This document shows positions 1 through 9,169 of a DNA stretch of 64,000 bases, in pieces. Position 1 is the stretch's first letter. Every line of letters starts with the position of its first letter. The stretch comes from CBCOTE01 sp965112965 (GTDB lineage Bacteria > Desulfobacterota > Desulfovibrionia > Desulfovibrionales > Desulfovibrionaceae): the NCBI GenBank assembly GCA_965112965.1, contig CBCOTE010000022.1, positions 248,001 to 312,000 of the forward strand, in the 5' to 3' direction. Made by a program: the position numbers and the translations under genes. A model generated the notes under the pieces. It searched no databases. It was not told where the DNA came from and worked only from the letters and a program-made list of their open reading frames with translations.

Positions 1-140
1 AACTGAGCTACCTCGGCACAAATATTATTTCGATTTGTAGACAATGCCTCCGACCATGGCAAGTATTTTTTTATGACCGACATTAGTATAATCTGCCTGT
101 AATTTCTGTTTATTCGCTACGTCAGTTGGCGGTGGTGTAA

Positions 141-1304
141 CTACCCTGATTCACGTGACTCCATCATAGCTACTGCTGGCAGCACTTTGCCTTCTAGGAA
201 TTCCAGGAACGCACCGCCGCCAGTTGATAGGTATGAAATGCTATTCGCTAATCCGAATTTTTCCACTGCTGCCACTGTGTCACCGCCACCTGCTATGGAG
301 AACGCTGTACTTTCTGCAATGGCATGTGCCAGTACTTTGGTTCCATTCGCGAATTCGTCTAACTCAAACATACCTACCGGACCGTTCCACACAATGGTTC
401 CGGCCTTCCTGATTAGGTCCGCATATTGCTTAGCTGTTTCCGGACCGATATCTAAGATTAGCTCTTCTGGACTTACCATGTCTACCTTGCAGATACGTGG
501 CGTGACACCGGCTTTGGCCTCAGTTGCCACTACCACGTCTACCGGCATGGGGATCTTTCCCCCTGTTGCCTTTGTTGTGTCCAGTAGCTGGCGGGCTTCC
601 TCCATTAGGTCGGGTTCATAGAGGCTCTTGCCAATTGCATTTCCCGTAGCTGCAATGAAAGTGTTGGCGATACCGCCACCTACGATGAGTTGATCTACCT
701 TTCTGGACAACGCGTCCAGGATTGTTAGTTTGGTTGAAATTTTGGATCCGGCCACGATGGCTACCGTGGGTTGTTTGGGATTATTCAGGGCTTTGCCCAG
801 AGCGTCCAGCTCTGCGCAGAGCAGAGGACCGGCGCAGGCTACAGGCGCAAATTTACCTGCTGCGTGTGTTGAGGCTTGGGCCCGGTGTGCCGTACCGAAG
901 GCGTCCATTACGTATATGTCACATAATGACGCCATCAGTCGTCCCAACGCCTCATCGTTTTTTTTCTCCCCTGGCGTGAAGCGAATATTCTCGAAAAGAA
1001 CTACTTCACCCAGCTGAGGATCTATCCCGGCCTGCCAGTCCTGAACCAACCTTACTGGCACATTAAGGAGTTCTTGTAGTCGCGCCGCTACCGGAGCTAA
1101 GGACCATATCTTCTCATATATATCCTTCGTAGGCCGGCCTAGATGGGACATAGCCATCACTCTTGCCCCACGTTCTAGGGCTAGTTTAATTGTAGACATG
1201 CTAGCCCGAATGCGTGCGTCATTGGTGATACGTCCTTCTTTTATCGGCACGTTCAAGTCTTCGCGTATGAGTACCCGTTTGCCTACCAGGTTTAGATCAG
1301 TCAT
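141..1304 (-). CDS. pgk: Phosphoglycerate kinase
   Basis: Makes ATP from 1,3-bisphosphoglycerate and ADP in cytosolic glycolysis, or runs in reverse for gluconeogenesis. The 387-residue length is normal for the family. Visible family motifs are GKRVLIREDLNVP at residues 8-20, SHLGRP at 53-58, the nucleotide-binding GGGDT near 339-343 and STGGGAFLE near 360. The sequence resembles the enterobacterial form closely (for example MDAFGTAHRAQASTH in the middle). It lies downstream of tkt on the same strand with a 109-bp gap. The start is uncertain. The only good Shine-Dalgarno (AAAGGAG, 1328-1334) lies 23 nt upstream of the ATG, and the seven codons between read like the missing N-terminus of the E. 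coli protein (VIAVKRM), but contain no ATG, GTG or TTG. Function is near certain; the exact start is not. Confidence 0.96.
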   Translation of the reverse strand: MTDLNLVGKRVLIREDLNVPIKEGRITNDARIRASMSTIKLALERGARVMAMSHLGRPTKDIYEKIWSLAPVAARLQELLNVPVRLVQDWQAGIDPQLGEVVLFENIRFTPGEKKNDEALGRLMASLCDIYVMDAFGTAHRAQASTHAAGKFAPVACAGPLLCAELDALGKALNNPKQPTVAIVAGSKISTKLTILDALSRKVDQLIVGGGIANTFIAATGNAIGKSLYEPDLMEEARQLLDTTKATGGKIPMPVDVVVATEAKAGVTPRICKVDMVSPEELILDIGPETAKQYADLIRKAGTIVWNGPVGMFELDEFANGTKVLAHAIAESTAFSIAGGGDTVAAVEKFGLANSISYLSTGGGAFLEFLEGKVLPAVAMMESRESG

Positions 1305-1413
1305 GCGTTTTACAGCTATAACGTGTTCTCCTTTCGGGATTGACTGCGTTAATCATATCGAGGAACAGCCACTTCTGTTGATGGTCCGGCCGTGGTTCGG
1401 TCTTAGTCGTATT

Positions 1414-3429
1414 CTACAGTACTGACTCAATTATTTTAATTAGATTGTCTACGGTGAAGCCAAAATGCTCGAAAAGTTTGTAGCCAGGGCCGGATTCGCC
1501 GAAGCGATCTAGGCCTAGCACTTGGCCTGTCAGTCCCACGTATTGATACCAGCCTGCTGTGGCCCCGGCCTCCACTGCCACCCGGGACGTCACTGTCTTT
1601 GGTAGCACTGTGTCGTGGTAGGCTGTGTCCTGGGCTGCGAAGCGTTCCATACAGGGCATAGAGACTACTCGCACCTGCCGGCCGGCTGCGGCAAGTCGTT
1701 TCTGCGCCATCAGAGCCAAAAATACCTCTGAGCCAGTGGCTAGTACAATAACCTCGGGTGTACTTTGGCAGTCCACTAATACGTATCCACCTCGGCCCAC
1801 ATTTTTCAGGGTTACGATATCCCGGGTCAGTCTTGGCAGATTCTGGCGGGTTAGACACAAGACTGTAGGGCCTTCGTTACGTTTCAATCCTGATTGCCAG
1901 GCTGCTACAGTTTCCACCACGTCTGCCGGTCGCCATACCTCAAGGTTAGGTATAAGCCGTAAGGAGGCTATCTGTTCTACGGGTTGATGCGTGGGGCCAT
2001 CTTCACCTACGCCGACAGAGTCGTGGGTGAGCACCCAGATTACCTTGAGGCCCATTAATGCGGCCATACGTATGCCATTGCGTGCATAATCCGAGAAGAT
2101 GAGAAAGGTTCCGCCGTAAGGTATGATAGCGCCGTGTAGGGCTAGTCCATTCATGATTCCAGCCATGCCAAATTCACGTACGCCGTAGTTGATATAATTT
2201 CCTTTCCAGTTTTCCGGGGTTATGGCGGTGGCGCCCTCCCAATACGTGCTGTTAGATTCCGAGAGGTCGGCTGAGCCGCCCACTAGTTCGGACAGCAGCG
2301 GTCCGAATACCTCTAGAATGGCCTGAGAGGCTTTACGTGTGGCAATGGCCTCGTCTTTTTTTTGGGCCACTCGCAGGAGCTCTTCAGCTTTTTCCATGAA
2401 GGCCGTCGGTAGGTCACCGGTCAGGCACCGCTCGAATTCCGCAGCCAAAGTCGAGTAGTCTCTACGGTAGGCCTCCAGCCGGCGTGTCCAAGCTGCCTGG
2501 GCTTCGGCTCCGCGAGATCGTGCATTGAAGGCCGCGTACACTATATCTGGGATTTCAAAAGGGGCATAGTCCCAGCACAGAGCCTTGCGCGCTGCCGTGA
2601 TTTCAGTATCCTCTAAGGGTGAGCCGTGGCAAGAGGCCTTATTGCAGACCCCAGGCGCGCCGAAGCCGATCTGAGTTTTGAGGCAGATGAGGCTCGGCCG
2701 GGCCATTTCGGCCCGGGCTAACTTTAGGGCTGCGGCTACTGCTGTAGGATTATGTCCATCCACATTAGCGATGACCTGCCAGTTGTAGGCCTGGAATCGT
2801 TTTGGCGTGTCGTCCCGAAACCAATTTCTCACCGGGCCGTCGATAGAGATGCCATTGTCGTCGTAGAGGGCGATGAGTTTACCCAGGCCTAAGGTACCGG
2901 CTATGGAGCAGGCTTCGTGGGAAATGCCCTCCATGAGGCAGCCGTCGCCGCAGATTACGTATGTGTAGTGGTCAACTATTTTGTGCCATAGTCGATTATA
3001 GCGCGCGGCTAGCAGCTTTTCGGCTAGGGCCATACCCACAGCGTTGGCTAGGCCTTGACCCAATGGGCCGGTAGTGGTTTCTACGCCCGAAGTGAGGAAG
3101 GCACCGTTCGGCCCGAGCAGTCGCTCGGGGTGGCCTGGTGTGCGTGAACCCAGCTGCCGGAAAGCTTGTAGGTCCTGTAGAGAGAGGTCATAGCCTGACA
3201 GGTGAAGCAGGGAGTAGAGCATGGTCGAGGCATGCCCGTTGGAGAGTACGAAACGGTCGCGGTCCGGCCAGGTGGGGTCGCTTGGGTTATGTTTGAGGAA
3301 GTCATTCCATAGCACCTCGACAAAATCAGCCATGCCCATAGGCGCCCCGGGATGGCCAGATTTAGCCCGTTGCACCATATCCACACTCAGGAACCGGATA
3401 GCATTTGCCAGTTTACGGCGGCTCGACAT
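1414..3429 (-). CDS. tkt: Transketolase
   Basis: Thiamine-diphosphate enzyme of the non-oxidative pentose phosphate pathway that moves two-carbon units between sugar phosphates. From the chosen start it is 671 residues, the usual length. It opens MSSRRKLANAIRFLSVD, and shows SGHPGAPMG, the cofactor motif GDGCLMEG with the later DDNGISIDG, and the central GEDGPTHQPVEQ motif. An open frame continues 49 codons upstream to 3576, but that extension has no family similarity. The ATG at 3427-3429 has a good ribosome site (GGGAG, about six bases upstream) and matches the E. coli N-terminus. It sits upstream of pgk on the same strand. The overall sequence looks like the enterobacterial TktA type, which together with pgk hints at lateral origin of the pair; that is my inference. 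Confidence 0.96.
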   Translation of the reverse strand: MSSRRKLANAIRFLSVDMVQRAKSGHPGAPMGMADFVEVLWNDFLKHNPSDPTWPDRDRFVLSNGHASTMLYSLLHLSGYDLSLQDLQAFRQLGSRTPGHPERLLGPNGAFLTSGVETTTGPLGQGLANAVGMALAEKLLAARYNRLWHKIVDHYTYVICGDGCLMEGISHEACSIAGTLGLGKLIALYDDNGISIDGPVRNWFRDDTPKRFQAYNWQVIANVDGHNPTAVAAALKLARAEMARPSLICLKTQIGFGAPGVCNKASCHGSPLEDTEITAARKALCWDYAPFEIPDIVYAAFNARSRGAEAQAAWTRRLEAYRRDYSTLAAEFERCLTGDLPTAFMEKAEELLRVAQKKDEAIATRKASQAILEVFGPLLSELVGGSADLSESNSTYWEGATAITPENWKGNYINYGVREFGMAGIMNGLALHGAIIPYGGTFLIFSDYARNGIRMAALMGLKVIWVLTHDSVGVGEDGPTHQPVEQIASLRLIPNLEVWRPADVVETVAAWQSGLKRNEGPTVLCLTRQNLPRLTRDIVTLKNVGRGGYVLVDCQSTPEVIVLATGSEVFLALMAQKRLAAAGRQVRVVSMPCMERFAAQDTAYHDTVLPKTVTSRVAVEAGATAGWYQYVGLTGQVLGLDRFGESGPGYKLFEHFGFTVDNLIKIIESVL

Positions 3430-3554
3430 ATAATCTCCCTGAAGGACGGGCTCTCGACTAGTCCTTGTATTGTAATTGATTATATATTTCACTCTGGCGG
3501 CAGAGCAACAATAAGCCCAAATGACGTCGTTGCCAAGGTGAGTTGCGTAGTCAA

Positions 3555-4703
3555 CTAATTGTAATTGCGCAGCCAATTTGGGATTTTTGCCAGATGGCGC
3601 TCGACGATTTCTATGATGATTAATATCGGATTATGTTGTTGTACCTGGGCTAGAGTGGGCTCGGAGGAGATCGGTATAGTGGTCATATTGAAATGCTGCA
3701 CAAAGAATGGAGTCAGATTCTCGAAGAATGAGTCACCTACCACCGTTACTCTGGGCTTGTTCTGTGTGGCATTGGTATCGGCTTCAGGCCGGATTTTCAT
3801 CTCTCCACGCCAGTCGCGGAACACGTCGGAGAGAATGATCATATTGGCCAGGTCGCCTCCTTTGCGGGGCTCATTATTCTTGCTGAAAGCTTCAGGTGGT
3901 TTTGGGGTCAGTGCCGGGAATAGACTACTTGCAGCGATGTAGCGTAATATTTGGTCATAAGCTATGTAGGCCCCTTGCATCGTCCAATGTGTGTCGGTTT
4001 TGTAGAAAATGGGCTCGGTCTTGTGGGCCAGTAGGTTCGGTCTGAGGTCTAGGACTTCAAGGTCAGTATGTTGGGCTAGGTAGTCGTATAGTTGGTCTAG
4101 TCGGACCTTAGGCCGTATACGGGTGACACTGGTCGGGAGTTTCTCTGGGATGATGGTGCTTTTATTGGGGATTACGCAGAGTACTACTTCGTAGCCAGAC
4201 TGATGCAGGTGATTTCGCCACATCGTGAGCGTATGGGCTACGGCAGCTAACTCTTTGTTTGTCATAAGGTTGGTGCCGCGGTAGCAGGCGATGGGATCGC
4301 TGGCCTGCTCTCGGTGCGTGTAGTAGAGCCAGCCGTCTCGGCCGATAACTACGTTGTTAATTTGGAATGTACCGAGGACGCGGTACTTGAACAGGGAATA
4401 GACCCTAACCATGGCGTTGCGTAGGCCGAACCCGTCATTAAAGAAAGCCGTGTACTGTTTGGGGTATCGGCTTAACTTTGTCTCTTTTATGATTTCGTAG
4501 ATGGTGATACTTGGTCGATTGGCTTTAAGTCGTTTTTCGAAGTTACCAGAATAAGGGGTAAAATGAGCTAGGTCGGCTAGAAGGGGCAGCAACAGCGTGA
4601 GGCTGAAGACAGCCAGGGTGAGCACGGCCCCTGGCTGTGATTCGTCATTAAAGCGCAAGTATCTGATGCTTGTTCGGCAGGATTTGGGAACGGGTGTGGC
4701 CAT
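3555..4703 (-). CDS. AlgJ/AlgX-like SGNH acetyltransferase
   Basis: Likely periplasmic partner of the membrane O-acetyltransferase encoded just upstream; such pairs acetylate exported polysaccharide such as alginate or other exopolysaccharides. 382 residues. There is a hydrophobic N-terminal anchor at about residues 26-45, so the rest would face the periplasm. The SGNH/AlgX-type catalytic pieces are present: DTHW at 237-240 supplies the Asp-His pair and GDSF at 323-326 the serine nucleophile. The start lies two bases after the stop of the upstream gene (TGA-CT-ATG), so translation is probably coupled. The substrate polymer cannot be told from sequence. The next gene, tkt, starts 125 bp downstream and is probably unrelated in function. 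Confidence 0.85.
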   Translation of the reverse strand: MATPVPKSCRTSIRYLRFNDESQPGAVLTLAVFSLTLLLPLLADLAHFTPYSGNFEKRLKANRPSITIYEIIKETKLSRYPKQYTAFFNDGFGLRNAMVRVYSLFKYRVLGTFQINNVVIGRDGWLYYTHREQASDPIACYRGTNLMTNKELAAVAHTLTMWRNHLHQSGYEVVLCVIPNKSTIIPEKLPTSVTRIRPKVRLDQLYDYLAQHTDLEVLDLRPNLLAHKTEPIFYKTDTHWTMQGAYIAYDQILRYIAASSLFPALTPKPPEAFSKNNEPRKGGDLANMIILSDVFRDWRGEMKIRPEADTNATQNKPRVTVVGDSFFENLTPFFVQHFNMTTIPISSEPTLAQVQQHNPILIIIEIVERHLAKIPNWLRNYN

Positions 4704-4705
4704 AG

Positions 4706-6139
4706 TCAGAATCGGAAGTATATGAATGGGGAGTAGGTGGAACTAGCCGTATAGAGTACGGATATGGCTAAGATGCCGAACATGGCTAGGCCACGTAGGC
4801 TCTCGAAGATCGGACGTGACAGGTTATCGTGCAGTTGGTTGGCCAAGTACGGTAGTATAGGCATGGCAAATAGGGCGCCAATGGCCAAGAATAGCCATTC
4901 CTCACGGTGGAGGTACATGGATGGCTGGTGCTTGAGTGTGCTATTTGCTTCTAAAGCGAACATAGCCCTGACGTAGTCCCAGGCCTGATCAAGATTTTCG
5001 ATACGGAAAAAAACCCAGCTCACCGTAACTACAGTCATAGTGTAGAGATGGCTTACTGGCTGCCAGAGGCGCTCCAATATCCGAGCCAGGCCAAGTCGTT
5101 CTAGGACCAGAAATAGGCCGTGGAATAAGCTCCAGACTATGAAATTCCATTTAGTGCCGTGCCAGATGCCTGTGAGCAGGAACACGACGATAAGATTGAC
5201 GTAGGTGCGTAATTGGCTAACCCGGTTGCCACCCAAAGGGATGTACACGTAGTCCCGGAACCATGAGGATAGGGTGATATGCCAACGATGCCAGAAATTC
5301 TGAATATTATGTGCCGCATAGGGATAATTAAAGTTCTCTGGTAACTTGAAGCCGAAGACTAGACTTATACCTAGGGCCATATCAGTGTAACCGGAAAAAT
5401 CATAATAAATTTGTAGCGTGTAGCAGATTGCACCTATCCAGGCTAGGGCAGGGGATAGGTCGACGCCTGGGGTAACCATGATCTGGTTCGATGCCACTCC
5501 TAGAGTGTTGGCGATGAGAACCTTCTTGCCTAAGCCGATGATGAAACGGCGCAGACCATCGGACCAGTCAGTTAGTTGTAGGGCGCGATCCTTCCACTCA
5601 AGGGCCAGATTACTCCAGCGGAGAATTGGACCCTGTGAAATCTTGGGGAATAGAGATAGAAAAAGTCCCAACTGCAGCAGACTGACCTGGGCCGGACAGA
5701 TGCCGCGGTACACATCTATCAAGTAGGCGATGGACTGGAAGGTAAAAAAGGATATGCCCATGGGCAGGTGTACATTCTGATTTGGGTCGGCCCAAAAATC
5801 TTTATTCAGAAACTCACATACCTTTATAAGGTTTTCTAGTACAAAATAAGAGTATTTGTAATAAAAGAGTCCACAACAATTAAGGAGTATGCCGAACGTG
5901 AGCCACTTTTTACCATTATTGGGCCGGGCGGCACGACAGGCTTCCAATTTGCGGCCTATAATTAGATTACCTATAATGGCCATGATAAGCACCCAGTAAT
6001 TATAGGGCTCGCCCCAGACATAGAAAAAAAGACTGGCCAGCAAGAGCAAGCCATTGCGTCCATGGATTGGGGTAAGTACGTAGAGCGTTAGCACTGTAGG
6101 CAAAAACCAAAATAGAAACAATGGAGAATTGAATAGCAT
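4706..6139 (-). CDS. AlgI-like MBOAT O-acyltransferase
   Basis: Integral membrane acyltransferase of the MBOAT family (AlgI/PatA/DltB group), which passes acetyl groups across the inner membrane to a periplasmic partner, here the gene downstream. 477 residues from the chosen start, with about ten hydrophobic segments. Family landmarks are the opening MLFNSPLFLFWFLP, the segment NFWHRWHITLSSWFRDY, and GIWHG, which carries the invariant membrane histidine. A GTG six codons upstream (6157) also keeps the frame open, but the ATG at 6137-6139 matches the family's usual N-terminus, so I prefer it. It probably forms a two-gene operon with the AlgJ-like gene. Upstream lies 3 kb without genes, so the promoter should be close to 6150-6250. 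Confidence 0.9.
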   Translation of the reverse strand: MLFNSPLFLFWFLPTVLTLYVLTPIHGRNGLLLLASLFFYVWGEPYNYWVLIMAIIGNLIIGRKLEACRAARPNNGKKWLTFGILLNCCGLFYYKYSYFVLENLIKVCEFLNKDFWADPNQNVHLPMGISFFTFQSIAYLIDVYRGICPAQVSLLQLGLFLSLFPKISQGPILRWSNLALEWKDRALQLTDWSDGLRRFIIGLGKKVLIANTLGVASNQIMVTPGVDLSPALAWIGAICYTLQIYYDFSGYTDMALGISLVFGFKLPENFNYPYAAHNIQNFWHRWHITLSSWFRDYVYIPLGGNRVSQLRTYVNLIVVFLLTGIWHGTKWNFIVWSLFHGLFLVLERLGLARILERLWQPVSHLYTMTVVTVSWVFFRIENLDQAWDYVRAMFALEANSTLKHQPSMYLHREEWLFLAIGALFAMPILPYLANQLHDNLSRPIFESLRGLAMFGILAISVLYTASSTYSPFIYFRF

Positions 6140-9100
6140 AATATTCCAGCTAGCCACTGAATTTAGCTTTTTTTACTACATTGACTGAAAAAAAGCAATG
6201 CTTCTAGCGGTCAAATGGCTTACTCTCTCCTGACTACCTATCTCTTGAGGCGGTTAAGTTTAGCTCTGGTGCCTGTGGTTAGAAAAGAGTATGTTAAAAA
6301 AATATTGCATTAATCCGTAATGATCTAAGCCCATTTTACACTATCCAGCATCCTATAGTGGAGTGCTCATTGGGTAGTGCTTTGGCGCAATGACCATAGT
6401 TCCGATTTTCTAGTATTGGCCTGGGAATCCAGGGCAAGGCAGGTGATACTTTGTATATTTTTTAGCGGGGGTAGTGTAATTACTGTGATAGTGGGATGCT
6501 CTATTTAATGCTAGTACTTAAGGTATTTTTTTGTGGCGTTGCATCTAGCTAACATGGCCTGCGCTACTATCACGACGGAATTTTTTCATAAGTTACTATG
6601 ATAGTATATATTCCTCTCGATAGCGTTATTTATGATGTGTGTCTGGGCTTGGCTAGCCGATGTTTAGAGTCTATTGCGTGGCCAGTTATACTGAGGTGTC
6701 TCAGGGTTTGTAGCGTATGTGACAGCGTTGGCGGTACTGTGGATCACGGCAGCTTATTGCTTAAAAAAATGCTGCCATCATAATGGCCATGTCTTAGTCG
6801 TGTAGGCTGAGTGCGATATAAGTGCCCTTTGATGGCGAAGGGCTCAGGTATATGGTGGGGGGGGGGGGGCTGCCTGATAGCCACAGAATAATTATTCTTA
6901 CTTTTTTTCTAAGTCGGATTATTGGTTGTTTCTACGGCTAGTATGGCTATACAATCTAAGAGTCTGCACTGCTGCAGAGCTACGCGTATACAATGTCTAT
7001 ATGTCGTTCTGGCAGTGCGTGGTATTTTTGATTGTCACGGACGTACTTATTTTAGGTTTTTTTTGGAGTGTCCAGCAGAGATCTAATTTATGATCTTCAT
7101 GGGTATTGCCGTCTATAGTTTTCTGGGTCTGATTCGCTATATGTTGCTTTATGTTACAACTATGTTATGTCCTTCATACTAACCACAACTCTTTTGGTTA
7201 ATTTTCTAACTTGGTAACTGGCTGGTTACTAGCCGTTTTTACTGCCTATTATCGTGCCCGGATGGGGGTATCTGCAAATAGCATAAGGGTAGCTCATGCG
7301 GCTTTCCTATATCTTTGTCGTTCGGAAAACCATCTGGATGCAGTCTAGAGTTCTTGTTTGATCTATAAGCTACTGGTGATTAGTGGCTGGCCACGGCTTG
7401 TTGTTCTGGGTGCATCTATCGTGGCTAAGTATTTTTTGTTCAGATACTGGGTCGGTCGAAGTTTGAGTACTTGGAGTGGCTATTTCTTAGCTTTTATGTC
7501 GTAGGCTGGCAGCACTCATTCATAGTAAGCTGCCGGTCTCTGACGCCATAGAAGGTTCTAGCTGATTTGAAACCATACATATCTTAGCGGACAATGGTCT
7601 GGAGCACCAACGATACCCATCATTCGTCCCCGAACTGGCGACAAGTTTGTCTATTAGAAAATATTCCATGTCGCGCTTAGTATCGTTCGTCACTCTGGCT
7701 GCGAGTGGCTAGGAGGACGATATGTTTACGTGGCGAAGGGTGTATATTTTATCTGGTATTCCAATTTTTGAGGAATATGACGTGCGTTATCCTGGCGCTG
7801 GATGGTGGGAAAAGACAGGGCAGTGTCCATAGAGTTGTCGCTATCAATAGTAATTATAAAGATTTTTTGTATAAAGATTGGGCGGTCTTGCGGCAATTAG
7901 TCGGCCTGGTGGAGTTGAAAATATTTCGGTATGTCAAGGTTTGCATCGGGCTATGACTGGCCATAGTTATGTACGTGAGAGGTCGTGCCTCTAACTACCA
8001 GACCTGCGTTGAGATCAACTATCGCGTGTTTTAGACTTGCATACGTACAGAGATGAGAGTTATCGGCGAGCTATCCTCGTTATTTAGCGTTATTTTTTAG
8101 ATTCTAGTATTTTTTTGCTGCGTATTTGGCGTTACAATACAGTAGAACGTAATGTTGCTAGAAAAATAGGCTGGTACTCTAATAAAGGCTATGTGGGAGA
8201 TAGTTAAAGGTTCTTTGGGGCAGTGAAGTGTTGGTCAGCCTAGATCGTAGTATTACGCTAAAATATCCATTCGAACTGACTCTAGTGGTACTAGAGTTAC
8301 ATTGGAAGATCGGCTGGACGAAATTTATAGGCCAGCCTCAAGTTACGTATTGGTATTGCATACATCCAGACCTAACCTGATTGTAAAGCTCGTAGTATGT
8401 GTTTGGGTAGTGTGGCGGCCATTTAACTTCATATTTTTACCGGCTATTCAAGTGCCATGTGGGCCGGATGTCCATCATCTACGTAGTCCGGGCTAGGCTA
8501 CAGTGGGCCCAGTATACCCTCAGAACCGTTGGCCAAAAAAACTGGCGGGGTTATTTGTCCAGGCCTGTAATGTTTGCGGACGTGGCCTATTTATCATTTA
8601 TTTTCGTTTAGATATTTGATGTGCCTCCGTCTAGAAGAACCGTAAGATATCACTAATACGTGATATTTATATTTTTTAAATAAAATTAAGATTTTGTTAG
8701 CTGGCTGCAGAGACAAAAAATGTACATACGGAGTATGTAGATGTATTCACGTACGAGATCGACTTCTATTTTTCTATATTGTCTGGATTAAAGGAGACGG
8801 GGTAGCTGTTGGTCAATTCTACGAACGCGGCATATTTATATAGGAAGAATCCGTAGGGTCTTAACCAGAAGTGATGTTGCGCGCCTACAGCAAGGTGGCG
8901 TTCCTGAACTAGCTGTCTGCTAGATACTTTATATGCTTTAAGGTCGTTTCTGTGTTAATGGCTACCATGGAATAATAATATAGTCGTCTCTTGTTCAAGA
9001 TCATCTACGACTAGGATCATTTTGACAATAGCATACAATTTTCGTGAGGCGACTGTTCTTCAGATAGCTTTTTATGATCCGGCCATGGTTTCTTTATTTT

Positions 9101-9161
9101 TTTTGTACATAGAAAAAGATAGAGGAACTGGAAGGGTTTGACGCGGAATAAGAAGAGCCGC
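6140..9161. other. 3-kb spacer without a recognisable gene
   Basis: No frame on either strand shows a convincing protein; the open frames present are short (61 to 83 codons), lack ribosome sites and have no motif I know. It contains a G13 run and, at 8647-8666, a 7-bp inverted repeat (arms ATATCAC / GTGATAT, 6-nt spacer) next to an AT-rich tract. Probably decayed coding DNA, but I could not reconstruct a protein from it. Confidence 0.6.
6857..6869 (+). repeat. G13 homopolymer
   Basis: Thirteen consecutive G on the plus strand, the longest mononucleotide run I see in the window. No gene is near enough to suggest a phase-variation role. The length is prone to sequencing or assembly error. Confidence 0.85.
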
Positions 9162-9169
9162 TTAGCGGC
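9157..9169 (-). terminator. Small hairpin with the stop codon in its loop
   Basis: On the minus strand GCCGC-TAA-GCGGC forms a 5-bp G+C stem whose three-base loop is exactly the stop codon of the FmdE-fusion gene. A pyrimidine-rich stretch (TCTTCTTATT) follows. It could act as a weak intrinsic terminator, but the stem is short and there is no clean U run. Confidence 0.3.

Noticed and set aside
3430..3576. 49-codon N-terminal extension of transketolase
   Set aside because: No family similarity; the ATG at 3429 has a good ribosome site and the expected N-terminus.
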